A stretch of DNA of 51,495 nt. It comes from Streptomyces sp. adm13(2018). GTDB taxonomy: Bacteria; Actinomycetota; Actinomycetes; Streptomycetales; Streptomycetaceae. Of this stretch, positions 33,309 to 41,688 are shown piece by piece; position 1 is the first letter of the stretch, and the number at the start of each line of letters is the position of its first letter. Position numbers and translations under genes: made by a program. The notes under the pieces are model-generated. The model saw only the letters and a program-made list of their open reading frames with translations. It did no database searches and was not told the DNA's origin. Location of the stretch: assembly GCF_008042145.1 (NCBI RefSeq), contig NZ_RDBH01000129.1, forward strand, positions 1,550,134 to 1,601,628, given 5' to 3'.

Positions 33309-33372
33309 ACAGCAAGCAAGATCGGCCGGCGCTTCCCACGGCGGGCCGATTCTCCCACCCGGAAGGAATCGC

Positions 33373-34212
33373 GTGGAAGCCAACCCTCGTAGCACCGGGC
33401 GTCTGCCGGCGGCCTTCCTGACGCCGGGCTCGTCCTCCTTCATCGACTTCCTGGCGGACCACTCGCCGGATCGGCTGCCGGGCGGGCGCAAGCTCCCCGA
33501 AGGGGTCGTCGAGGCCCCGCACGGGACGACCATCGTGGCGGCCACGTTCCCCGGCGGGGTCGTGCTCGCCGGTGACCGACGGGCCACCATGGGCAACATG
33601 ATCGCGCAGCGGGACATCGAGAAGGTCTTTCCCGCCGACGAGTACTCCGCCGTGGGCATCGCCGGTACCGCCGGCCTCGCCGTGGAGATGGTCAAGCTCT
33701 TCCAGCTGGAGCTGGAGCACTTCGAGAAGGTGGAGGGCGTCACGCTCTCCCTGGAGGGCAAGGCCAACCGCCTCTCCACCATGATCCGGGGCAACCTCGG
33801 CATGGCCATGCAGGGACTGGCCGTCGTGCCGCTCTTCGCGGGCTGGGACGAGGGCAAGGAGAAGGGCCGGATCTTCTCCTACGACGTCACCGGCGGCCGC
33901 TCCGAGGAGCACGGGTTCGCCGCCACCGGCTCCGGCTCGATCTTCGCGCGCGGCGCGATGAAGAAGCTCTACCGGCCCGACCTGACCGAGCAGCAGGCCA
34001 CCACGCTGGTCGTGCAGGCGCTCTACGACGCGGCGGACGACGACTCCGCGACCGGTGGTCCGGACATGGCACGCCGGATCTTCCCGATCGTCACGGTCAT
34101 CACGGACGAGGGCTACCGCAGGCTCACGGAGGAGGAGTCCTCCGCGCTGGCCCGGTCGGTCACCGAGCGGCGGCTGGAGCAGCCCGACGGGCCCCGCGCC
34201 GCCCTGCTCTGA
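33373..34212 (+). CDS. prcB: 20S proteasome beta subunit
   Basis: The 279-residue precursor has a propeptide of 51 residues ending EAPHG and the mature chain starting at the nucleophile Thr52 ([21 protein letters not shown]). The catalytic Lys ([21 protein letters not shown]) and the [10 protein letters not shown] region are conserved. Beta subunits form the inner two heptameric rings. GTG 33373 ([23 protein letters not shown]) follows GGAAGGA and matches the usual streptomycete N-terminus. prcA follows after 44 nt. Confidence 0.97.
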   Translation: MEANPRSTGRLPAAFLTPGSSSFIDFLADHSPDRLPGGRKLPEGVVEAPHGTTIVAATFPGGVVLAGDRRATMGNMIAQRDIEKVFPADEYSAVGIAGTAGLAVEMVKLFQLELEHFEKVEGVTLSLEGKANRLSTMIRGNLGMAMQGLAVVPLFAGWDEGKEKGRIFSYDVTGGRSEEHGFAATGSGSIFARGAMKKLYRPDLTEQQATTLVVQALYDAADDDSATGGPDMARRIFPIVTVITDEGYRRLTEEESSALARSVTERRLEQPDGPRAALL

Positions 34213-34256
34213 TCACTCGTCGCCCCTGAAGCCCAGAAGAAAGGGACGGACCGCCG

Positions 34257-35009
34257 GTGTCCACTCCGTTCTACGTCTCACCCCAGCAGGCCATGGCCGA
34301 CCGGGCGGAGTACGCCCGCAAGGGCATCGCCCGAGGCCGCAGCCTCGTCGTCCTCCAGTACACCGACGGGATCGTCTTCGTCGGTGAGAACCCGTCCCGC
34401 GCGCTGCACAAGTTCAGCGAGATCTACGACCGGATCGGCTTCGCCGCCGCCGGCAAGTACAACGAGTACGAGAACCTCCGCATCGGCGGCGTGCGCTACG
34501 CCGACCTGCGGGGCTACACCTACGACCGGGACGACGTCACCGCGCGCGGCCTGGCCAACGTCTACGCCCAGACGCTGGGCACCATCTTCTCCAGCGCGGG
34601 GGAGAAGCCGTACGAGGTGGAGCTGGTCGTCGCCGAGGTCGGCACCGAGCCCTCGGGCGACCAGATCTACCGGCTGCCGCACGACGGCTCGATCGTGGAC
34701 GAGCACGGCTCGGTCGCGGTCGGCGGCAACGCCGAGCAGATCAGCTCCTTCCTGGACCAGCGGCACCGGGACGGCATGTCCCTGGCCGAGGCCCTGAGGC
34801 TGGCCGTGCAGGCCCTCTCGCGCGACACCAACGGCACCGAGCGGGAGATCCCCGCGGAGCGCCTGGAGGTGGCCGTCCTGGACCGCACACGGCCGCAGCA
34901 GCGCAAGTTCAAGCGGATCGTCGGCAGGCAGCTGTCGCGCCTCCTGGAGGCCGACGACGCCGCGGTGACGAAGACCGACGAGCCGTCGGACGAGGCGCCC
35001 GAGGAGTAG
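34257..35009 (+). CDS. prcA: 20S proteasome alpha subunit
   Basis: The 250-residue non-catalytic subunit begins [23 protein letters not shown], the gate-forming N-terminus and H0 helix. The [23 protein letters not shown] and [30 protein letters not shown] segments follow. The acidic C-terminal tail ([10 protein letters not shown]) is typical. Alpha rings cap the beta rings and provide pockets for the Arc GQYL tail. GTG 34257 has AAAGGGA upstream at slightly long spacing. It is co-transcribed with prcB and closed by a terminator. Confidence 0.97.
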   Translation: MSTPFYVSPQQAMADRAEYARKGIARGRSLVVLQYTDGIVFVGENPSRALHKFSEIYDRIGFAAAGKYNEYENLRIGGVRYADLRGYTYDRDDVTARGLANVYAQTLGTIFSSAGEKPYEVELVVAEVGTEPSGDQIYRLPHDGSIVDEHGSVAVGGNAEQISSFLDQRHRDGMSLAEALRLAVQALSRDTNGTEREIPAERLEVAVLDRTRPQQRKFKRIVGRQLSRLLEADDAAVTKTDEPSDEAPEE

Positions 35010-35025
35010 TCGCCGACAACCGGAG

Positions 35026-35057
35026 GGGCCCCGGTCCGCAGATGCGAACCGGGGCCC
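35026..35057. terminator. prcBA terminator
   Basis: A perfect 10-bp stem GGGCCCCGGT/ACCGGGGCCC followed by TTGG lies 17 nt after prcA. Confidence 0.85.
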
Positions 35058-35130
35058 TTGGCGTGTCCGGCCGTCCGGGGTGTGCGGTGCTCCGGTGTGC
35101 CCGGCCGCTCCGGTGGTGTCCGGGCGCGGT

Positions 35131-36150
35131 TCAGGAGGCCGGTGCGGGGCCCGAGGAGCCTCGGGCGACCAGGGAGACGGGCAGGGTGTCCGGGCCCGGC
35201 GTGCCGCCCGCCAGGACGGCGAGGAGCGCCTCCATGCCCCGCCGGCCGAACTCCTCGGCGGGCAGCCGGACCGTGGTGAGCTCCGGCTCCACCACCGTCG
35301 CCAGCGCCATGTCGTCGAAACCGGTGACCGACAGGTCCTCCGGGACCCGCAGACCGAGTCCCCGGGCCGCCTTGCAGACGCCGACCGCGAGGATGTCGTC
35401 GTCGCAGACCACCGCCGTCGGCCGGGGCCCCGGCGCGGCGAGCGCCCGGCGCGCCGCCTCCCATGCGTCCGCGACGTTCAGCGGCGCGCGCACGGTGCGC
35501 ACCTCCGCCCCGCTCAGGGCGTGGGCGAGCGTGGCGGCCCGCACGTCGAAGGTCCAGGACGGGGCCGCGGACGCCAGGTGCAGGAAGCGGCGGTGGCCCA
35601 GGCCGAGCAGGTGCCCGGTCACCCGGCGCATGCCGTCGGCGACGTCGAGGTTCACATGGGCGGCGGCGCCCGCCTCGGCCGGGTCGCTGTCGAGCATGAC
35701 GAGCGGCAGGTCGCTGCCCCGGAAGGCCTCCAGGGCGCCGGCGGCCATCGAGGAGGCGATGACGCCGTCCAGGGCGGCCTGCGCCGAGGCGAACGGGTCC
35801 CGCGCGGGCCCCAGGCCGTCGGGGGAGGGGTAGAGCACGACGCCGAAGCCGTGCCGGGACGCCGCCGCCGCGGCACCCGTGTAGACGTGCGCGAAGAACT
35901 CGTTGGTGAGGGCCGGGACGACGAGCATGGCGGTCCGGGTGCGGCCGAGGCGCAGATTGCGGGCGGCGAGGTTGGGCCGGTAGCCGAGCTCCCTGGCCGC
36001 CCCGCGGACCGACTCCGCGGTGCGTTCGGACACACGTCCGCGCCACTTGTCGCCCAGGACGAGGGAGACGGTGGCCTGGGAGACGCCCGCGATCCGAGCG
36101 ACGTCCCGGCTGGTCGGGCGGCTGCCGCCGAGCGGCTCCGGGGTCTGCAC
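35131..36150 (-). CDS. LacI-family transcriptional regulator
   Basis: The 339-residue protein has an N-terminal LacI helix-turn-helix (about 13-60: TSRDVARIAGVSQATVSLVLGD, hinge LAARNLRLGRTRT). A periplasmic-binding-type effector domain follows, with FAHVYTGAAAAASRHGFGVVLY and LSVTGFDDMALATVVEPELTTVRLP. GTG 36150 has GGAGG 7 nt upstream. It is divergent from an MFS transporter gene that it probably controls, with candidate operators in the 134-bp gap. The effector is unknown. The pair sits inside the proteasome locus between prcA and pafA. Confidence 0.93.
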   Translation of the reverse strand: MQTPEPLGGSRPTSRDVARIAGVSQATVSLVLGDKWRGRVSERTAESVRGAARELGYRPNLAARNLRLGRTRTAMLVVPALTNEFFAHVYTGAAAAASRHGFGVVLYPSPDGLGPARDPFASAQAALDGVIASSMAAGALEAFRGSDLPLVMLDSDPAEAGAAAHVNLDVADGMRRVTGHLLGLGHRRFLHLASAAPSWTFDVRAATLAHALSGAEVRTVRAPLNVADAWEAARRALAAPGPRPTAVVCDDDILAVGVCKAARGLGLRVPEDLSVTGFDDMALATVVEPELTTVRLPAEEFGRRGMEALLAVLAGGTPGPDTLPVSLVARGSSGPAPAS

Positions 36151-36222
36151 ACAAGCCTCCGCGTAGGGCGGTCCGCGGACCGCTCACTGGCCGCGGGGTG
36201 GACCCGCGCGCTGCCGACATGG

Positions 36223-36258
36223 TACGTATGACCTCGGAAGTTATACGTAAAACCTCGG
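36223..36258. promoter_or_regulatory. Tandem operator-like repeats between lacI-type gene and MFS gene
   Basis: TACGTATGACCTCGG (36223-36237) and TACGTAAAACCTCGG (36244-36258) are direct repeats offset by 21 bp, two helical turns. Within them TACGTAT (36223-36229) and ATACGTA (36243-36249) also form an inverted repeat. Confidence 0.6.
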
Positions 36259-36284
36259 CAGGGTCCGAGGCGAGGGGAGACCAC

Positions 36285-37565
36285 ATGGCCACCGAAGCCC
36301 CGGCGCGAGGCGGCTATCTCGACATACTCCGGGCGCCGCACGCGGCCCGGCTCCTCGCCGGCACCCTCGTCGGGCGCCTGCCCAACGGCGTCGGCCCCAT
36401 CGCGCTCACCCTGTACGTCCGCGACCAGGGCGGCAGCTACACCCTCGCCGGCGGTCTCATCGCCGCCTACGGGGTCGCCACGGCCATCGGCCAGCCCCTC
36501 CTCGGCCGCGCCGTCGACCTCAAGGGCCAGCCCCGCGTCCAGCTGCCCGCCGCCGTCGTCTCCGCCCTCGGCATGGTCCTGCTGGCCCTCGCCGGCATCG
36601 GCCACCTCGGCCTCGCCTACGTGGCCGTCGTCGTCGCCGGGCTCTTCACCCCGCCCCTGGAGGGCGGACTGCGGGCCCTCTGGCCCAGCGTCCTCGGCCG
36701 TGAGGACCGGGTCCACCGCGCGTACGCCATGGACGCCGTCGCGCAGGAGGTCATGTTCACCGTCGGCCCGCTGCTGCTGACCCTCCTGGTCTCCCTCTGG
36801 TCGCCCGCCGCCGCCCTGCTCACCGTCAACCTCCTGGGCGTCCTCGGCGCCCTCGCCGTCGTCCTCTCCGCGCCCTCCCGGGCCTGGCGCTCCGCGCCCC
36901 GGGAGGCCCACTGGCTCGGCGCCCTGCGCTCCCCGGGCCTCCTCGCCCTCCTCGGGTCGTTCTTCTTCGTCGGCCTCGCCCTCGGCTCCATCACCGTCGC
37001 CGCCGTCGCCTACGCCGACGACCGGGGCACCCCGTCCGTCTACGGCTGGCTGATGGCCGCCCTGGGCCTCGGCGCGCTCCTCGGCGGCGTCACCTACGGC
37101 GCCCGCGAGTGGTCCGGGGCCCCCGAGCGGCGGCTCCGCGTCCTGGTGCTGCTCCTCGCCGTCTGCTACCTGCCGCTGGTGCTGACCCCCGGCCCGGTCG
37201 CGATGGCCTGCCTCGCGGCCCTCGCGGGCGTCTTCCTGGCCCCCGTGCTCGCCTGCGCCTTCATCGTGGTGGACCGGCACGCTCCGCGCGGCACGGTCAC
37301 CGAGGCCTTCTCCTGGCTCGTCACCACCTTCGGCGTCGGCTCGGCCCTCGGCTCCGCCGTGGCGGGCCCCGCCGTCGAACTCGCCGGGACGGTCGCCGGA
37401 TTCGCCGTCGCCGGCGCGGGCGGCCTGGTGGCCCTCCTGGTCCTGCTCGCCACCGGGCGCGTCCTGCACGTGCCCACGGCCCCCGTGGCCCCCGCGGCCG
37501 AGCCGCGACACGCCGTCGGCACGGGCGCCCCCACCGCCGTACACACGGAAAAGAACACGCACTGA
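36285..37565 (+). CDS. Major facilitator superfamily transporter
   Basis: The 426-residue membrane protein has about twelve hydrophobic helices. It has the motif-A-like loop GRAVDLKGQPR between the second and third helices. A central loop (APSRAWRSAPREAHWLGAL) separates the halves and the C-terminus is hydrophilic. It is probably a proton-coupled exporter; the substrate is unknown. ATG 36285 (MATEAPARGGYLDILRAPHAAR) follows GAGGGGA. It is divergent from the LacI-type regulator and ends 69 nt before pafA. Confidence 0.92.
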   Translation: MATEAPARGGYLDILRAPHAARLLAGTLVGRLPNGVGPIALTLYVRDQGGSYTLAGGLIAAYGVATAIGQPLLGRAVDLKGQPRVQLPAAVVSALGMVLLALAGIGHLGLAYVAVVVAGLFTPPLEGGLRALWPSVLGREDRVHRAYAMDAVAQEVMFTVGPLLLTLLVSLWSPAAALLTVNLLGVLGALAVVLSAPSRAWRSAPREAHWLGALRSPGLLALLGSFFFVGLALGSITVAAVAYADDRGTPSVYGWLMAALGLGALLGGVTYGAREWSGAPERRLRVLVLLLAVCYLPLVLTPGPVAMACLAALAGVFLAPVLACAFIVVDRHAPRGTVTEAFSWLVTTFGVGSALGSAVAGPAVELAGTVAGFAVAGAGGLVALLVLLATGRVLHVPTAPVAPAAEPRHAVGTGAPTAVHTEKNTH

Positions 37566-37600
37566 TCGGAAAATGATCGAAACGGGGACGCCCAACCCGG

Positions 37601-37628
37601 TTTCAGCACAGGCCGTCAGGCGTAATGT
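37601..37628 (+). promoter_or_regulatory. Candidate leaderless promoter of pafA
   Basis: TTTCAG (37601-37606), a 16-bp spacer and TAATGT (37623-37628) end 6 nt before ATG 37635. No ribosome-binding site is present. Confidence 0.5.
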
Positions 37629-37634
37629 TCAGTC

Positions 37635-38996
37635 ATGGACCGCCGCATTTTCGGGCTGGAGAACGAGTACGGCGTCACGTGCACGTTCAGGGGACAGCGC
37701 CGACTGTCTCCTGACGAAGTGGCGCGCTACCTCTTCCGCCGTGTCGTGTCATGGGGCCGCAGCAGCAATGTCTTCCTGCGGAACGGCGCCCGCCTGTACC
37801 TGGACGTGGGATCGCATCCGGAATACGCCACACCGGAATGCGACAACGTGACCGAACTGGTCACCCACGACAAGGCCGGCGAGCGCATTCTCGAGGGCCT
37901 GCTCGTCGACGCCGAACGCCGCCTGCACGAGGAGGGAATCGCGGGCGACGTCTACCTCTTCAAGAACAACACCGACTCGGCCGGAAACTCCTACGGCTGC
38001 CACGAGAACTATCTCGTCGCCCGCCACGGCGAGTTCTCCCGGCTGGCGGACATCCTCATTCCGTTCCTGGTCACCCGCCAGCTGATCTGCGGCGCGGGAA
38101 AGGTCCTCCAGACCCCGCGCGGCGCGGTGTTCTGCGTCTCCCAGCGTGCCGAGCACATCTGGGAGGGCGTCAGCTCCGCGACCACCCGCTCCCGCCCCAT
38201 CATCAACACCCGTGACGAGCCGCACGCCGACGCCGAGCGCTACCGCCGGCTCCACGTCATCGTCGGCGACTCGAACATGTCCGAGACGACCATGCTCCTC
38301 AAGGTCGGCGCCACCGACCTGGTGCTCCGCATGATCGAGGCCGGCACGGTGATGCGCGACCTGACCCTGGAGAACCCGATCCGGGCCATCCGCGAGGTCA
38401 GCCACGACATCACCGGCCAGCGCAAGGTCCGGCTCGCCAGCGGCCGTGAGGCCTCCGCCCTGGAGGTCCAGCGCGAGTACTACGAGAAGGCCGTCGACTT
38501 CGTCGACCGCCGGGGGATCCGGAACGGCACCGTGGCCCAGGTCCTGGAGCTGTGGGGCCGTACGCTCGACGCCATCGAGAGCGAGCGCCTCGACCGGATC
38601 GAGACCGAGATCGACTGGGTGATGAAGCACCGGCTCATCGAGCGCTACCGGGCCAAGCACAACATGACCATGTCGAACCCGAGGGTCGCGCAGATAGACC
38701 TCGCCTACCACGACATCCACCGCCGTCGTGGTCTCTACTACCTGCTGCAGAAGAACGGCCAGGCGGCCCGGATCTGCAACGACCTGAAGATCTTCGAGGG
38801 CAAGTCGGTGCCCCCGCAGACCACCAGGGCCCGCCTCCGCGGTGACTTCATCCGCCGCGCCCAGGAGCAGCGACGGGACTTCACCGTCGACTGGGTGCAC
38901 CTCAAGCTGAACGACCAGGCGCAGCGCACGGTGTTGTGCAAGGACCCGTTCCGCTCGGTCGACGACCGCGTCGAAAAGCTGATCGCCGGAATGTAG
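37635..38996 (+). CDS. pafA: Pup-protein ligase PafA
   Basis: The 453-residue glutamine-synthetase-like ligase phosphorylates the C-terminal Glu of Pup and forms the isopeptide bond to substrate lysines. The Mg/ATP site starts at [10 protein letters not shown] (Glu9). The catalytic Asp57 is in [37 protein letters not shown] and [27 protein letters not shown] are shared with Dop, but the Dop insertion is absent. The C-terminal domain ends [15 protein letters not shown] 37635 has no ribosome-binding site and an upstream -10 motif, so it is probably leaderless. It is separated from prcA by the LacI/MFS pair. Confidence 0.98.
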   Translation: MDRRIFGLENEYGVTCTFRGQRRLSPDEVARYLFRRVVSWGRSSNVFLRNGARLYLDVGSHPEYATPECDNVTELVTHDKAGERILEGLLVDAERRLHEEGIAGDVYLFKNNTDSAGNSYGCHENYLVARHGEFSRLADILIPFLVTRQLICGAGKVLQTPRGAVFCVSQRAEHIWEGVSSATTRSRPIINTRDEPHADAERYRRLHVIVGDSNMSETTMLLKVGATDLVLRMIEAGTVMRDLTLENPIRAIREVSHDITGQRKVRLASGREASALEVQREYYEKAVDFVDRRGIRNGTVAQVLELWGRTLDAIESERLDRIETEIDWVMKHRLIERYRAKHNMTMSNPRVAQIDLAYHDIHRRRGLYYLLQKNGQAARICNDLKIFEGKSVPPQTTRARLRGDFIRRAQEQRRDFTVDWVHLKLNDQAQRTVLCKDPFRSVDDRVEKLIAGM

Positions 38997-39015
38997 GACG
39001 GTCGGATCGGCGCTG

Positions 39016-39044
39016 GGGCCCCGCACGTTTGGCGTGCGGGGCCC
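39016..39044. terminator. pafA terminator
   Basis: A perfect 12-bp stem GGGCCCCGCACG/CGTGCGGGGCCC with loop TTTGG lies 19 nt after pafA. Confidence 0.9.
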
Positions 39045-39066
39045 TCGACGTGGCAGAGGGGTCCCC

Positions 39067-39072
39067 TAGAGT
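39067..39072 (+). promoter_or_regulatory. Candidate -10 for the FKBP lipoprotein gene
   Basis: TAGAGT lies after the pafA terminator and 40 nt before GTG 39113. Confidence 0.35.
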
Positions 39073-39112
39073 GTCGGGACAACTACTGTGCCGTCTGAGA
39101 TCTGAGGAACAC

Positions 39113-40054
39113 GTGCGCCGACTTGCCGGCCTTCTCGTCGTGCCGCTGCTGCTGCTCTCCACAGCAGCCTGCGGCAGCGACGACAAGGGCTCCGATTCCG
39201 CTTCGATGACGAACGGGCTGCCCGCCATCACCGCGGGGGCCAAGTTCGGCGAGAAGCCGACCCTCGCCAAGGGCGAGGGCGACCCGCCCAAGGAACTCAA
39301 GGTCAACGTCATCAGCGAGGGCAAGGGCGCCGAGACGAAGAAGGGCGACGCCCTCTCGGTGAACTACCTGGGTCAGGCCTGGGACTCCACCACCCCCTTC
39401 GACAACAGCTTCGACCGCGGCCAGCCCTTCAGCGTCACGCTGGGGGAGGGCCAGGTCATCAAGGGCTGGGAGCAGGCCCTCGAAGGACAGAAGGTCGGCA
39501 GCCGCATCGAGGTCGGCATCCCGCCGGAGCTCGGCTACGGCGAGAAGGGCTCGCCCCCCAGCATCAAGCCCAACGCCACCCTCGTCTTCGTCGTGGACAT
39601 CCTGAAGGCCGTCACGATCCCCAAGTCCGCCACCGGCACCCCGGTCGCGCAGGACAACAAGGACCTGCCGAAGGTCGGGACGAACACCGACGGCAAGGCC
39701 CCCACGCTGACGATCCCCAAGGTCGACCCGCCGACCAAGCTCGTCTCGAACTACGTGCTCGAGGCCAAGGGCGAGGCCGTCAAGGCCACCGACACCGTCG
39801 TCGTGAACTACGTCGCCTCCCTGTGGAAGGACGGCAAGGTCTTCGACTCGACGTACACCACGGGCAAGCCCGCGAACTTCCCGCTCGCCAACCTCACGCT
39901 GAAGGGCCTCAAGGACGGCCTCGTCGGCAAGACGGTCGGCAGCCGCGTCCTCATCGTCGCCCCGCCGGCCGAGGCGTTCGGCGACAAGGAGCAGCAGGGC
40001 ATTCCCAAGAACTCCACCCTGGTGTTCGCCGTGGACATCCTGACGAAGGTGTAA
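39113..40054 (+). CDS. FKBP-type peptidyl-prolyl isomerase lipoprotein, two FKBP domains
   Basis: The 313-residue exported lipoprotein has signal VRRLAGLLVVPLLLLSTAACGSDD with lipobox Cys20. Two FKBP domains follow in tandem. The first (about 65-165) has VNYLGQAWDSTTPFDNSFDRGQPFSVTLGEGQVIKGWEQALEGQKVG. The second (about 205-313) has VVNYVASLWKDGKVFDSTYTTGKP. The first keeps more of the canonical binding-pocket residues (Phe, Trp in IKGWEQ). The second lacks the IxGW Trp, having LTLKGLKDGL, so it may be a binding rather than catalytic domain. GTG 39113 follows GAGGA. It should aid folding at the outer membrane face after secretion. A single-domain FKBP follows. Confidence 0.93.
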   Translation: MRRLAGLLVVPLLLLSTAACGSDDKGSDSASMTNGLPAITAGAKFGEKPTLAKGEGDPPKELKVNVISEGKGAETKKGDALSVNYLGQAWDSTTPFDNSFDRGQPFSVTLGEGQVIKGWEQALEGQKVGSRIEVGIPPELGYGEKGSPPSIKPNATLVFVVDILKAVTIPKSATGTPVAQDNKDLPKVGTNTDGKAPTLTIPKVDPPTKLVSNYVLEAKGEAVKATDTVVVNYVASLWKDGKVFDSTYTTGKPANFPLANLTLKGLKDGLVGKTVGSRVLIVAPPAEAFGDKEQQGIPKNSTLVFAVDILTKV

Positions 40055-40097
40055 GACTGTCCCGATCACGCAGTTCATCAGCATGAGGAGCAGTTCA

Positions 40098-40478
40098 GTG
40101 AGCATCGAGAAGCCCGAGATCGACTTCCCGGGTGGCGAGCCGCCGAAGGACCTGGAGATCAAGGACATCTGGGAGGGCGACGGCGAACTCGCCGAAGCCG
40201 GTGACTTCGTGAAGGTCCACTACGTCGGTGTGTCCTTCGACTCCGGCGAGGAGTTCGACGCCTCCTGGAACCGCGGCGTCCCGCTCGACTTCAACCTCGG
40301 CGCCGGCCAGGTCATCCAGGGCTGGGACAAGGGCGTGCAGGGCATGAAGGTCGGCGGTCGCCGTCAGCTGGTCATCCCCGCGCACCTCGCCTACGGCGAC
40401 CGCGGCGCGGGCGGCAAGATCGCCCCGGGCGAGACGCTGATCTTCGTCTGCGACCTCGTCGGCGTCACCAAGCGCTGA
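40098..40478 (+). CDS. Cytoplasmic FKBP-type peptidyl-prolyl isomerase
   Basis: The 126-residue single-domain FKBP starts VSIEKPEIDFPGGEPPKDLE. The full active-site pattern is present: VKVHYVGVSFDSGEEFDASWNRGVPLDFNLGAGQVIQGWDKGVQGMKVGGRRQLVIPAHLAYGDRG, including the Trp of QGWDKG, Tyr of HYVG and Phe of FNLG. It lacks a signal peptide, so it is cytoplasmic. GTG 40098 is preceded by GAGGAG; an ATG 15 nt earlier would overlap that site. It is 43 nt after the lipoprotein FKBP gene, probably in one operon, and is closed by a strong terminator. Confidence 0.95.
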   Translation: MSIEKPEIDFPGGEPPKDLEIKDIWEGDGELAEAGDFVKVHYVGVSFDSGEEFDASWNRGVPLDFNLGAGQVIQGWDKGVQGMKVGGRRQLVIPAHLAYGDRGAGGKIAPGETLIFVCDLVGVTKR

Positions 40479-40508
40479 CCCGCACCACCCCGACCGGTTC
40501 CGGTCGCA

Positions 40509-40544
40509 CCGAGGGCCCCCGCCATCCACGGCGGGGGCCCTCGG
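40509..40544. terminator. FKBP operon terminator
   Basis: A perfect 15-bp stem CCGAGGGCCCCCGCC/GGCGGGGGCCCTCGG with a 6-nt loop. Confidence 0.92.
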
Positions 40545-40715
40545 CCGTGCTCCGGGCACCGCCGGACCCCAGCGAGCCGGGGACCGGGCCCGCCGCAGCC
40601 AACCCGCCGCATCCCGTCCGCGGTCCGCCCTCCGGTCCCCGCTTTGGTCCCGACACCCCGGGGCGGTACGGTCGGACGTCCGAGAAGTGGAACGGCGAAG
40701 GGGTGCGGGGCGTCG

Positions 40716-41672
40716 ATGGCGATTGCCAAGTCCGAGCGGCTGATGAATCTCGCGCTGTGCCTGCTCGGGACACGCCGGCCGCTGAGCAAGCGGGAACTCC
40801 GCGGCTCCATCGAGGCCTACCTCGAAGCGAGCGGCGACGACGCCTTCAACCGCATGTTCGAGCGTGACAAGGACGACCTCCGCGAGCTCGGCCTCGTCAT
40901 CGAGACCGTCGAGAACCTGGAGGGCGAGACCGGCTACCTCGCCCGCCGCGACTCCAACCGGCTGCCCGCCATCACCCTGGACGCCGAGGAGGCCGCCGCG
41001 CTCGGCCTCGCCGCCAAGGTCTGGCAGCAGGCCCGCCTCGCCGGCGCGGCCAGCGGCGCCCTGCAGAAGCTCCGCGCCGCCGGCATGCCCGAGGCGGAGG
41101 ACTCGTACGACACCCAGCCCAGCGCCCTCGAACCGCGGATCCCCGTCCACGAGACCGCCTTCGAACCGCTCATGCTGGCCTGCCGCGACCGCAGGCCCGT
41201 CGCCTTCGACTACCGCAAGGCCAACGCCGCCCGCCCCGAGGCCCGCCAGGTCGAGCCCTGGACCCTCGAATGCTGGCGCGGCCACTGGTACCTGGCCGGC
41301 TGGGACCGCGACCGCGGCGCCGAGCGCGTCTTCCGGCTCTCCCGCATCACCGGCAAGGTCCGCTCCCGGGCCGGCGCCTTCACCGCGCCCGTGCCCGACG
41401 TCGTCACCGTCCGCGAGACCGTGGAGAGCTGGGCCGGCGAGACCGCCACCCGCTCCGCCCGGATCCGGCTGCGCACCGGCTGCGGCTACCCGCTGCGCGC
41501 CCGCGCCCAGTCCGTGACCGAGGGCACCGACGGCTGGGACGAGCTCGAGATCCCGTACGGGCACGGCCTCGACGCCTGGCTCGTCGAGTTCGGACCCGAC
41601 GTCGTCGTACTGGAACCGGCCGATCTGCGGGCCGACGTGGTGGACCGGCTGCGCGCCGTCGCCAAGGGCTGA
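40716..41672 (+). CDS. pafB: WYL-domain transcriptional regulator PafB
   Basis: The 318-residue protein has an N-terminal winged helix-turn-helix (about 5-60: SERLMNLALCLLGTRRPLSKRELRGSIEAYL and RMFERDKDDLRELG). A WYL sensor domain follows with the signature HWYLAGWDRDRGAERVFRLSRI, and a C-terminal WCX extension. PafB and PafC together activate the LexA/RecA-independent mycobacterial DNA-damage regulon. ATG 40716 (MAIAKSERLMN) has GGGG five nt upstream and matches homologues; an in-frame upstream ATG is not supported. pafC follows after 16 nt. Confidence 0.95.
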   Translation: MAIAKSERLMNLALCLLGTRRPLSKRELRGSIEAYLEASGDDAFNRMFERDKDDLRELGLVIETVENLEGETGYLARRDSNRLPAITLDAEEAAALGLAAKVWQQARLAGAASGALQKLRAAGMPEAEDSYDTQPSALEPRIPVHETAFEPLMLACRDRRPVAFDYRKANAARPEARQVEPWTLECWRGHWYLAGWDRDRGAERVFRLSRITGKVRSRAGAFTAPVPDVVTVRETVESWAGETATRSARIRLRTGCGYPLRARAQSVTEGTDGWDELEIPYGHGLDAWLVEFGPDVVVLEPADLRADVVDRLRAVAKG

Positions 41673-41688
41673 GGGGGAGACGTACCGC

